Source of the DNA: Bacteroidota bacterium
Lineage (GTDB): Bacteria > Bacteroidota > Bacteroidia > Flavobacteriales > Weeksellaceae
Direction: 5' to 3'
NCBI GenBank assembly: GCA_023393915.1
Contig: JAEXBS010000096.1
Coordinates: forward strand, 62,001 to 126,000
Length of the DNA: 64,000 bases
A program made the translations under genes and the position numbers. This document shows, one piece after another, positions 7,564 through 15,264 of this stretch. The first letter of the stretch is position 1. Each line of letters opens with the position of its first letter. The notes beneath the pieces are model-generated. The model was not told the origin of the DNA and ran no database searches. It saw nothing but the letters and a program-made list of their open reading frames with translations.

Positions 7564-8871
7564 ATGCCACTATTAAATACCTTACAAGAAAAACACGAGG
7601 AATTTTTACAGAGTCTCGAGCACCGATTTCTAGATGATGCTAGAAAAGAAGGACTAAAGCAATTTTCTGCTTTGGGGTTTCCTGGTAAGAAAGACGAAGA
7701 GTACAAATACACCAACTTAAAAGAAATAACTGAGAAAGAGTATTCGCTTTTTCCTGTGAAGGAGCATAAAGTTTCTACGAAAACTCTAGAAGAACTTCAT
7801 TTAGGAGAAGAAAACTTTGACTGGATTGTATTTATTAACGGTGAACTACATAAAGAACTTTCAAAAGTCTCCATTGAGAACGTTGAATTCATGACTTTCA
7901 AACATGCATTAAACGACCCAAGTTATAAAGAAGTTTTCGAAAAGTATTTCGATACTATTACCAATAAGGAGCTGGCTTTTCCTAATTTGAATCGTGCATA
8001 CTTAAAAACGGGCTTCTTTTTGAAAGTTCCTAAGAATGTAGTAATTGAAAAGCCTATACATGTATTTTACATTTCGGACAATCAATCAGAGAACACTTTT
8101 TATAATACCAGAAATCTACTGATTGTTGAGGATGGAGCCAAGGTAGAGGTGATCGAGAGTCACCATAATTTTGATTCCCATTATGTATTTACCAATTCGG
8201 TTACTGAAATTTTCACTTATCCAAATGCCAAAGCAGATTGGCATAAAGTTCAAAACGACAGTGATACTTCTTACCTGGTAGATCATACCTTTGCAAAACA
8301 GGAAAAAGACAGTCTTACCACTGTTAATACCTTTTCATTTGGAGGAAAAATCATTAGAAACAACCTAGACTTCATTCAAAATGGAAGCAACATTAATTCC
8401 TTTATGAATGGTATTACAATCATTGGTGACGAACAGCTAGTTGATCACCATACCGCTGTTCATCACAACCAACCTAATTGTGAAAGCTATCAAAACTACA
8501 AGGGTATTTTTAAAGACCAAGCTCATGGAGTTTTCAATGGGAAGGTTTTCGTAGACAAAATAGCGCAAAAAACCAATGCTTATCAGCAGAACAACAACAT
8601 TCTACTCTCGGAAGGGGCACAAATTGACACCAAACCTCAGTTAGAGATTTTTGCAGACGATGTGAAGTGTTCACATGGTTGTACTGTGGGTCAGTTAGAC
8701 CGGGATGCATTGTTCTATTTAAGACAGCGAGGCATCTCTCATAAAGAGGCACAAGCCTTACTACTTTATGCGTTTGCAAACGATGCAATGGAAAACATTG
8801 ACATCGAGCCACTGAGAGATAAAATATCTAAACTCTTAGCTGAAAAGCTAGAGGTTGATATCGATTTTTAA
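7564..8871 (+). CDS. sufD: Fe-S cluster assembly protein SufD
   Basis: A 435-residue paralogue of SufB that completes the SufBC2D scaffold. The N-terminal helical region carries the KDEEYKYTNL motif (about residues 40-49). The C-terminal beta-helix core has the conserved KCSHGCTVGQLD and DALFYLRQRGI motifs (about 365-390). It ends at a strong terminator. In many Flavobacteriia sufS and sufE come next, but here they do not. Confidence 0.96.
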   Translation: MPLLNTLQEKHEEFLQSLEHRFLDDARKEGLKQFSALGFPGKKDEEYKYTNLKEITEKEYSLFPVKEHKVSTKTLEELHLGEENFDWIVFINGELHKELSKVSIENVEFMTFKHALNDPSYKEVFEKYFDTITNKELAFPNLNRAYLKTGFFLKVPKNVVIEKPIHVFYISDNQSENTFYNTRNLLIVEDGAKVEVIESHHNFDSHYVFTNSVTEIFTYPNAKADWHKVQNDSDTSYLVDHTFAKQEKDSLTTVNTFSFGGKIIRNNLDFIQNGSNINSFMNGITIIGDEQLVDHHTAVHHNQPNCESYQNYKGIFKDQAHGVFNGKVFVDKIAQKTNAYQQNNNILLSEGAQIDTKPQLEIFADDVKCSHGCTVGQLDRDALFYLRQRGISHKEAQALLLYAFANDAMENIDIEPLRDKISKLLAEKLEVDIDF

Positions 8872-8888
8872 TAGATAGTCTATTCATT

Positions 8889-8920
8889 TCTGCCCTTTCA
8901 AAGAGGGCAGATTTTTTTTA
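8889..8920 (+). terminator. Terminator after sufD
   Basis: A stem TCTGCCCT / AGGGCAGA with a 7-nt loop is followed directly by a run of eight T residues, a strong intrinsic terminator. It closes the sufABCD run and ends only about 10 bp before the next start codon. Confidence 0.87.
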
Positions 8921-8930
8921 AGTTCAGCGC

Positions 8931-9539
8931 ATGGATTTATCTGAAATTGAAAAACATTTGCGGGCTTATAATGAGCACGGACAATTAATAGAAGCTGTTG
9001 AAATGATTCTTGATGTGTTTGAGCTTGAGAATCCAAATTTTGGACAGTTCAAAGTGCAAAGTACAACAGACAATAATAATCTTCTACTCACCGTTGAAGG
9101 AGTCCTAGGGGGCAAACAAACTATTACAATCCCATCCAACCTTTTAGATTTTGACTTAAAGCTTGTGATAAACATGTTAGCACATGAGATGCTTCATGTT
9201 GAACAGAAAAGCTCAGTAAGGACGGTCTTTGATAAAAATGAAAGAGAATGGCAAGCTTACTATGAAATGCTCTTCCACGAACGATTTCCTCAAGTTCCCA
9301 ATGCCTCGAATTTCTATCGAATTCAATTTGCAAAAAAAGCATTAGAGTACTACAAAAGAATGGGCATAAATAATCCATTACAATCGAAGTATAAGGAGCA
9401 AAAATCTAAGGTCGAGCAACTACTCCTAGGCATAATTAACCAGGACACAGGTAAAGACGTTACTTCAAGTAGTCCCCTACCAAATGAACCCAGTAACTTG
9501 CCCCAACAGGGAGAATCTCTTGATCAAAAACATACTTAG
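8931..9539 (+). CDS. Zincin-like protein with HExxH motif, function unknown
   Basis: A 202-residue protein I do not recognise. It contains HEMLH at residues 85-89 within a predicted helix (NMLAHEMLHVEQ), followed 14 residues later by EREWQAYYE, which could supply a third metal ligand and resembles small zinc-metalloprotease-like (SprT/zincin) folds. There is no signal peptide, so it is probably cytosolic. It starts about 10 bp after the sufD terminator, so it is either read through or has a weak promoter. Its last 27 codons overlap the 3' end of the convergent amidohydrolase gene by 80 bp, and this Ser/Pro/Gln-rich tail does not look like a conserved domain. Whether the protein is a peptidase is inference. 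Confidence 0.75.
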   Translation: MDLSEIEKHLRAYNEHGQLIEAVEMILDVFELENPNFGQFKVQSTTDNNNLLLTVEGVLGGKQTITIPSNLLDFDLKLVINMLAHEMLHVEQKSSVRTVFDKNEREWQAYYEMLFHERFPQVPNASNFYRIQFAKKALEYYKRMGINNPLQSKYKEQKSKVEQLLLGIINQDTGKDVTSSSPLPNEPSNLPQQGESLDQKHT

Positions 9540-10617
9540 GATGATGAACCATGAAAGTTTCACCATTTCCAATCATGCAGTAGTTGCCCTTCTTCTTTTG
9601 TAGCATAAAAGCAAAATCCTCGCTACCCATAAAAGGCTGAGTTGGATAATGAACTTTCTCTTGCCCAAAATGATTAGTAGCTACCTCTTTTGCAAAATTT
9701 GTTTCCTCAGTACTGTTTACCAGTACAGCACCAGGAACCCCTTCTATAATTTCGTATTGAACACCGAAACTCTCTGCTTGAGTTTTCACAATAGTGCGAA
9801 TTTTATCTAACACCATCTTACGATCTTCCTCTCTCATAGTTCGAGTACATACCTTAAGGGAAGCAGTCTGCGGAATTACATTTCCTGCGTTTCCCGCATT
9901 AAAGGCTCCAATGGTAACAACAGCACTGTTCCACGGATTCATATTTCGACTAACAATGGTTTGCAAGGCCATGACAAGAGCACTGCCAGCAACCACTGGA
10001 TCAATTGCCTTCTCGGGCATTGAACCATGTCCTCCTTTTCCTTCCAATACAATTTCCCAATTATCAACTGCCGCCATAAACTCACCTTCGGAAAAATAAA
10101 ACTCCCCCTTCTTCATACCGGGCATATTATGCATTCCGAAAACTGCATCCATAGAAAATTTATCAAAAAGACCGTCTTGAATCATTGCGGGTCCTCCCTG
10201 CATTGTTTCTTCTCCAGGTTGAAATATTAAATGAACCGTCCCATTAAAATTTTTTGTCTCCGCTAGATACTTTCCAGCAGCCAATAGCATTGTTGTATGT
10301 CCATCATGCCCACACAGATGAGCCTTTCCCTCGATCGTACTCTTGTAATCTAGTGAATTATCTTCCTGGATCGGAAGCGCATCAAAATCCGCTCTTAAGC
10401 CTATGGATTTCGTTGAGTCCCCGTTAGTAAGAGAGGCTACGATCCCGTACTTTCCAATTCCTCGAGTAATCTTAAATTCACCGAAGGATTCCAATACCGA
10501 ATTTATATAATCGGCAGTCTTTTCTTCTTGCATAGAAAGTTCTGGATTACGATGCATGGACTCCATCCATTCGTTCATCTCCTCACTTCTTTGCTGTAAA
10601 ATATTTAATACTTCCAT
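9460..10617 (-). CDS. M20-family metallo-amidohydrolase (N-acyl amino acid / hippurate hydrolase type)
   Basis: A 385-residue zinc hydrolase of the M20D group, which cleaves acyl groups from amino acids. Visible metal-site motifs are GLRADFDALPI (about residues 74-84), LCGHDGHTTMLL (about 100-111), QPGEETMQGGP with the catalytic Glu (about 133-143), GMHNMPG and the terminal HHPKYVFDQEILPVG. No signal peptide is seen, so it is likely cytosolic. It starts 6 bp after the stop of the broken MFS transporter gene, indicating one former operon, perhaps for uptake and hydrolysis of an acylated compound. Its 3' end overlaps the convergent zincin-like gene. Confidence 0.92.
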   Translation of the reverse strand: MEVLNILQQRSEEMNEWMESMHRNPELSMQEEKTADYINSVLESFGEFKITRGIGKYGIVASLTNGDSTKSIGLRADFDALPIQEDNSLDYKSTIEGKAHLCGHDGHTTMLLAAGKYLAETKNFNGTVHLIFQPGEETMQGGPAMIQDGLFDKFSMDAVFGMHNMPGMKKGEFYFSEGEFMAAVDNWEIVLEGKGGHGSMPEKAIDPVVAGSALVMALQTIVSRNMNPWNSAVVTIGAFNAGNAGNVIPQTASLKVCTRTMREEDRKMVLDKIRTIVKTQAESFGVQYEIIEGVPGAVLVNSTEETNFAKEVATNHFGQEKVHYPTQPFMGSEDFAFMLQKKKGNYCMIGNGETFMVHHPKYVFDQEILPVGASYWVHLVGDYLK

Positions 10618-10623
10618 GTTAAA

Positions 10624-12091
10624 TTACTTTTTTTTGTGTTTTGGTATAGTTAAAATAATAGTGATAATGGCCAAAAGCACCATGAGAAAATTAACACCTA
10701 AGGCGATAGAGGCCGCCTGGCGAATGACTAAATTATCCTGCCTTCCTTGAAATGTAATTAGTCCATTCATCCATTCGTACGCCTCTGTACTGCCACTTAA
10801 AGCAGTAAAAAGACTAGCAGAAACCGCAACACCGATTGCTGCACCTAAAGAAGAAGCCATCTTGTAAATTCCGGCTCCAGATCCTGATTGAGAATCAGGT
10901 AAATTTGCTAAGGCTGCATCCGTAGATGGAGTCGCATAAAACGCAAGTCCCAAACCAAATAAGGTGAACCCAATTAAACCAAGAATCTTATAGGTTCCCG
11001 TCATCACATGAGTTCCCATAAGAAGTGCGATAGCAATACAAACTATGATACTTCCCCATAACATGGGTTTCCGAGCACCAAACCTCTGAAGTAGTTTCTC
11101 GCCCACTCGAATAAAAGCAACAATTGCAATAGCATAACCTAAGGTTAATAAGCCGGCCTCTTGCGACGTAAAACCAGCTCCTAATTGTACAAGAGAAAGA
11201 GAAATAATTATGATTCCTGCGCTTGCATTCAAAAGAAAATTTGAAATCGTAGCACCTGTATAAGTCAGGTTTTTAAACAGATCAAAATCTACAAATACAT
11301 TTAAACTCTTGGTTTCAATTTTATAAAATATTAGTCCAAAAACCACAAACACTGCGATTAGTCCTAGTGATAGGGGACTTGTCCAACCCCAGTCACTACC
11401 TTTTGTTAAATAGAGCTGAAGTCCGATTATGGACACCATAAATATCAATACGCCTATGTAATCAAACTTATAATTTGCATTGCTTTCTGATTTACTTTCA
11501 GGTGTTCCTTTTACCATAAAAAACCCAATTACAGAAACCAGTACAGCAAACCAAAAAATCCATCTCCATCCAAGATTAGATGCGACAAGTCCTCCAAAAA
11601 GTGCACAGAATCCTGAACCACCCCATGAACCTATAGACCACAAGCTGACCACAGGCTGACCGCACGTTGCCTGCCTTTCCCATCCCAATAAGCTTTTACT
11701 AAAGCTAAGCTAGCGGGCATCAAACAAGCACCTGAAAGCCCTTGAAGAATCCGACCTGATAAAAGTACCGGACCTGACAAAGGCCCAGTAGGGGTAATTG
11801 CAACCAATAGAGATCCTAACATACTTAGGACAAATCCAATAAGAACCATCTTAACTCGACCTACCCGGTCCGCGAGCCCCCTAGAACAACATTGAGAACC
11901 CCTGAAAACAAGGATGTTATAGACACCGCAATGTTGATAAGATTTTGCTTAATACCTAAATCTTTAGCCATTTCTACATTGATGTTTAGTGTTGTTTGTG
12001 CAAAAAGCCAAAAGGTTAGTACACCGAGAATAATACCGAATAATAACCGGTCATTTCCTTTATACTCAGCTTGTGATTGAACATTTACCAT
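10624..12091 (-). pseudogene. MFS transporter, DHA2 (EmrB/QacA-like) family, disrupted by two frameshifts
   Basis: Three consecutive frames add up to one 14-helix drug:H+ antiporter-like protein of about 485 residues. Piece 1 (12091 down to about 11881) ends in LNVVLGG. Piece 2 continues as LADRVGRVK, the conserved MFS motif A, through to RQRAVSLWS. Piece 3 carries on as IGSWGGSGF to the C-terminus KHKKK. The first shift is at a five-base G run (minus strand, 11877-11881) where six G residues would restore the frame. The second is an 11-bp tandem duplication at 11640-11661, whose removal restores RQRAVSLWSIGSWGG. Two independent lesions make a real pseudogene more likely than sequencing error. 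The intact gene was probably in an operon with the M20 hydrolase. Confidence 0.88.
11640..11661. repeat. 11-bp tandem duplication inside the MFS pseudogene
   Basis: ACAAGCTGACC (11640-11650) is followed at once by ACAGGCTGACC (11651-11661), differing at one base. Deleting one copy restores the transporter reading frame, so this is the mutation itself. Confidence 0.85.
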
Positions 12092-12309
12092 ATTCTTATG
12101 TTTATTTCTATTTGAGGAACTTTAATAATCTATTTATAAAAGGGAGCTCCTACTAGCAAAGGTGAAATTGAAAACAATAAAGTGGGTTCTCGTTTCAGAT
12201 TTAGCATTAGGGTTCATCGAAGTTAAAAGTTTTATTTTGATTAACCTTTAGATTTTAGTAGTAATTAACGTACATTTAAAATTGTATTCACTTATATAGT
12301 TCAAAACGT

Positions 12310-13002
12310 ATGATAAAATCGATTCCTTTAAGTAATGTACTATTCTTAGATATTGAAACGGTTTCTCAATTTCCTAAGTGGAACGATCTCTCAGAGATGG
12401 GTCAGAAACTATGGGATAAAAAAGTCCATTTTACTCTTTCTCCTGAACAGACTTCAGAAGAAGCCTACTTTGAGAAAGCGGGTCTCTACGCTGAATTTGG
12501 TAAAATTGTTTGTATTTCATGCGGACTATTAGAAAAATCAGGAAAACTTAGAATAAAAAGTTTTGATTCTTCTGACGAGAAAACGCTTCTATCCGAATTT
12601 GGTGAAATGTTTAACCATCCAAGAATGCAAAACATTTTACTTTGTGCTCACAATGGAAAAGAATTTGATTTTCCATGGATTTCTAAAAGGTATATCATTA
12701 ATGGTATGACTCCTCCTGTACCCTTTCAATCTTATGGAAAGAAACCATGGGAAATACCTCACATTGACACGCTTGAACTATGGAAATTTGGCAATTTCAA
12801 ATCAACAACTTCTTTGGAGCTACTTGCCCACGTCCTTGGTATTCCTTCACCAAAAGATGATATCGACGGTTCCATGGTTTCATCTATCTATCATATAGAG
12901 AAAGATTTAAAACGAATTGTAAATTATTGTGAAAAAGATGTCTTAACTTTGGCAAACGTATTTTGCCGTCTTAGGCAAGAGGATTTATTAACGAGAGAGT
13001 AA
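12310..13002 (+). CDS. Predicted PolB-like 3'-5' exonuclease (DnaQ superfamily)
   Basis: A 230-residue protein with the three exonuclease motifs of the RNase H-like/DEDD fold: LFLDIETVS (Exo I, about residues 12-20), HNGKEFDFPWI (Exo II, about 114-124) and NYCEKDVLTL (Exo III, about 204-213). This matches the stand-alone PolB-like exonuclease family found in Bacteroidota. It probably trims 3' ends of nucleic acid, but its in vivo substrate is unknown. It is followed 8 bp later by a DUF59 Fe-S assembly gene in the same operon. Confidence 0.85.
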   Translation: MIKSIPLSNVLFLDIETVSQFPKWNDLSEMGQKLWDKKVHFTLSPEQTSEEAYFEKAGLYAEFGKIVCISCGLLEKSGKLRIKSFDSSDEKTLLSEFGEMFNHPRMQNILLCAHNGKEFDFPWISKRYIINGMTPPVPFQSYGKKPWEIPHIDTLELWKFGNFKSTTSLELLAHVLGIPSPKDDIDGSMVSSIYHIEKDLKRIVNYCEKDVLTLANVFCRLRQEDLLTRE

Positions 13003-13010
13003 TTAAAAAT

Positions 13011-13340
13011 ATGGCACTTACTGACGATCAAATCGCATCAATTGGCGAAAGTATTATTTTAACTTTGAAAACGGTATACGATCCAGAAATCCCAGTGGAT
13101 ATCTATGAATTAGGGCTGATTTATGATGTTCAGATTTCTCAGGAAGCAGAAGTTAAAATTATCATGACCCTAACCACTCCCAATTGCCCGGTTGCGGAAT
13201 CGCTGCCTCAAGAGGTAAAAGATAAAGTATCCGCTGTTGATGGGGTTAAGGAAGTTGACCTTGAACTTACATTTGAACCCGCTTGGAACAAAGAAATGAT
13301 GAGTGAGGAGGCTAAATTTGAGTTAGGAATTTTATTTTAA
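13011..13340 (+). CDS. SufT-like DUF59 (MIP18 family) Fe-S assembly protein
   Basis: A 109-residue DUF59 domain protein with the motif VYDPEIPVDIYELGLIYDV (about residues 22-40) and TTPNCPVAESLP (about 58-69) with its conserved cysteine (Cys62). Such proteins help mature Fe-S proteins and in many Flavobacteriia are encoded inside the suf operon after sufE. Here the gene sits 4.1 kb downstream of sufD, behind an exonuclease gene, with an opposite-strand block between. The role is inferred from family and neighbourhood. Confidence 0.88.
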   Translation: MALTDDQIASIGESIILTLKTVYDPEIPVDIYELGLIYDVQISQEAEVKIIMTLTTPNCPVAESLPQEVKDKVSAVDGVKEVDLELTFEPAWNKEMMSEEAKFELGILF

Positions 13341-13362
13341 TTCAAAATATTCTATAAGAGGT

Positions 13363-13388
13363 AAAAGAGCTATTTTAAGCTCTTTTTT
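13363..13388 (+). terminator. Terminator after the DUF59 gene
   Basis: A stem AAAAGAGCT / AGCTCTTTT with a 6-nt loop, running into a T-rich tail (TTTTTTCG). Confidence 0.8.
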
Positions 13389-13416
13389 CGTTTCTATTTC
13401 CAGCAGACTTGTCTTA

Positions 13417-14259
13417 CTAGGTCTGTTGATCATCTAAATTTCTACACCATTCACTCCATGATCCTACATAAAGAGCAGGTAAAGGTAAATCTTCGATTTC
13501 GAAAGCAAGCAGTGTATGGCAAGCTGTAACTCCAGAGCCACAATGGACAGCTGTGTTTTGATAGGAGCTCTCAGTAAATAAAGAATACTTCTTTTGTAGT
13601 TCCTCTTTGGTCAAAAAAGTCCCCTTATCATTTAGATTTTCTACAAAAGGAATATTTACTGCACCTTGAATATGTCCAGCTATAGGATCTATTGGCTCTC
13701 TATGGCCATTAAAACGTTCTTCTTCACGTACATCAATTAACTGCAGCTCACCCGTTTCTAATTTCTCTTCAACCTGGTTTCTGTCAATAAGGGGCAACCG
13801 CCAATCCGTAAGTGTTAGAGGCTCACCTGGCTCAACTTGTATTTGACCGGATTCTGTATCAATATCCTGGTCAATTGCCTTCTGTATTCCACCGTCTAGA
13901 ACTTGGACATTACTAAGGCCAGCAGCACGAAGCATCCACCACGTTCTAGCAGCAGCATTCGCTCCTGAAAGATCGTCGTAAACTACAATTTTTGAGTTTC
14001 TTTGGATTCCAAGTCTCTGAAGCGTTCTGGCAAAATCAGAGATATCTGGTAAAGGATGTCTTCCCCCCAGCTCTGGGTGATTTGCTCCTTTACTCAAATC
14101 CGATTCTAAAGCAATAAATCTTGCACCTTTAATATGACTCTCTAAATAGATCCTTTTAGCATGAGTTCCACTGCGCGCATCTAACAATACGAGCGTTTCC
14201 TCTTCATTCATGAGCTTTTTAAGCTCACACGCGTCTATTATTGGGGAACTCTTTTGCAT
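13417..14259 (-). CDS. Sulfurtransferase with two rhodanese domains (3-mercaptopyruvate/thiosulfate type)
   Basis: A 280-residue tandem rhodanese. The N-terminal inactive domain (about residues 5-130) includes DARSGTHAKRIYLESHIKGA. The C-terminal active domain (about 155-275) carries the persulfide-forming Cys240 in the loop CGSGVTA, the sequence typical of 3-mercaptopyruvate sulfurtransferases rather than the CRxGxR/T loop of thiosulfate enzymes. There is no export signal. It begins 9 bp after the HMG-CoA lyase-like gene, so the two are co-transcribed. A role in supplying sulfane sulfur, with no sufS in the window, is speculation. Confidence 0.92.
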   Translation of the reverse strand: MQKSSPIIDACELKKLMNEEETLVLLDARSGTHAKRIYLESHIKGARFIALESDLSKGANHPELGGRHPLPDISDFARTLQRLGIQRNSKIVVYDDLSGANAAARTWWMLRAAGLSNVQVLDGGIQKAIDQDIDTESGQIQVEPGEPLTLTDWRLPLIDRNQVEEKLETGELQLIDVREEERFNGHREPIDPIAGHIQGAVNIPFVENLNDKGTFLTKEELQKKYSLFTESSYQNTAVHCGSGVTACHTLLAFEIEDLPLPALYVGSWSEWCRNLDDQQT

Positions 14260-14268
14260 CGAGAAGTA

Positions 14269-15117
14269 CTAAAAGTGAAATATATCTTTTGCCTTATTGT
14301 AAGCACTTTCAAAATGAAGCAGGTTCAGAGAATGCGTGACTCCTTTTAATTGCATATAATTAATAAGCTGCTCGGTAGGCAAATTTCCAACGAGATCATC
14401 CTTAGCCATTGGGCACCCTCCAATCCCTTTAATCGCAGTATCAAAACTTCGACATCCCTTTAGATAGGCCGCATCAATTTTTAAGTAAGAATCCTCATAA
14501 CGGTTATGGAAATGAGCTCCGAAAGTGACTTGTGGATACTTTGTGATGAGCACGTCGAAAACTTGACCAATAAGCTCAGGCGTAGCAACACCAGTTGTAT
14601 CCGCTAATTGCAACTCACTAACTCCAATCTCTAAAAAGCTTTCTACCCACTGCTCTACATTTTCAATCTTCCACTGCTCGCCATAGGGATTTCCAAAGGC
14701 CATCGAAAAATAGATATTCAATTTCCTTCCTTCTTTATCCGCCATTGACTTGATCTCTTTTATTTGTCGAAAGGCTTCTTGTTGATCTTTATTCGTATTT
14801 CTAAATTGAAAGGTCTCCGAAATAGAGAAAGGGAATCCAAGTATATCTACATTATTGTGGGCCAACGCTTTTTCTGCTCCTCGAATATTTGCTACAATCA
14901 CAGATAATTTTGTGGAAGAACCACTTCTATCGATCTGATCAATCACTTGACCAGAATCCGCCATTTGAGGAATCGCTTTAGGCGAAACAAAGCTTCCACA
15001 ATCGAGTACATCAAAGCCTACAGTCATCAGAGAATTAATGTAATCAATCTTTTGATCTGTAGGTATAAAAGTTCCCCATCCTTGCATTGCGTCCCTAGGA
15101 CATTCGGTTAAAAACAT
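14269..15117 (-). CDS. Hydroxymethylglutaryl-CoA lyase-like protein (HMGL/DRE-TIM family)
   Basis: A TIM-barrel lyase of 282 residues from the chosen start. The family would cleave HMG-CoA to acetoacetate and acetyl-CoA in leucine degradation. Motifs are TECPRDAMQGW at the N-terminus (catalytic Arg and Asp), GSFVSPKAIPQM, ELQLADTTGVATPE, the metal-ligand segment FGAHFHNRYED and the active-site cysteine loop GIGGCPMAKDD. An ATG 57 bp upstream (15174) is also in frame, but a promoter-like TTTG-N18-TATCTTTA lies between the two, and homologues begin only a few residues before ECPRD, so 15117 is preferred. Confidence 0.88.
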   Translation of the reverse strand: MFLTECPRDAMQGWGTFIPTDQKIDYINSLMTVGFDVLDCGSFVSPKAIPQMADSGQVIDQIDRSGSSTKLSVIVANIRGAEKALAHNNVDILGFPFSISETFQFRNTNKDQQEAFRQIKEIKSMADKEGRKLNIYFSMAFGNPYGEQWKIENVEQWVESFLEIGVSELQLADTTGVATPELIGQVFDVLITKYPQVTFGAHFHNRYEDSYLKIDAAYLKGCRSFDTAIKGIGGCPMAKDDLVGNLPTEQLINYMQLKGVTHSLNLLHFESAYNKAKDIFHF

Positions 15118-15135
15118 GTGAATATTGCTTTGAGG

Positions 15136-15165
15136 TAAAGATAAACATTTTGTCCATTGCCCAAA
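15136..15165 (-). promoter_or_regulatory. Promoter of the HMG-CoA lyase-like/sulfurtransferase operon
   Basis: On the minus strand a -33 TTTG (15165-15162), an 18-nt spacer and TATCTTTA (15143-15136, one base off TAnnTTTG). It places the transcript start about 12 nt before the ATG at 15117 and excludes the longer frame. Confidence 0.55.
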
Positions 15166-15228
15166 AAACTTCATGGAAAGTGAGTGTTAACCTGTGAGCT
15201 ATAAACGAAGAGATCCCTGTAAAAATGC

Positions 15229-15236
15229 TACCTTTG
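15229..15236 (+). promoter_or_regulatory. -7 promoter element of pepT
   Basis: TACCTTTG matches TAnnTTTG, 28 nt before the pepT start codon. Confidence 0.55.
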
Positions 15237-15264
15237 TTATTCATTATTTTATATTATATACGAT

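Noticed and set aside
11631..11849. Separate small membrane protein gene
   Set aside because: Its sequence is the middle of a DHA2 transporter whose two ends lie in adjacent frames, so it is part of the pseudogene, not a gene.
13417..15117. Rhodanese gene as a replacement for sufS
   Set aside because: It is a common 3-mercaptopyruvate-type enzyme co-transcribed with a leucine-degradation lyase-like gene, and nothing beyond proximity links it to the Suf scaffold.
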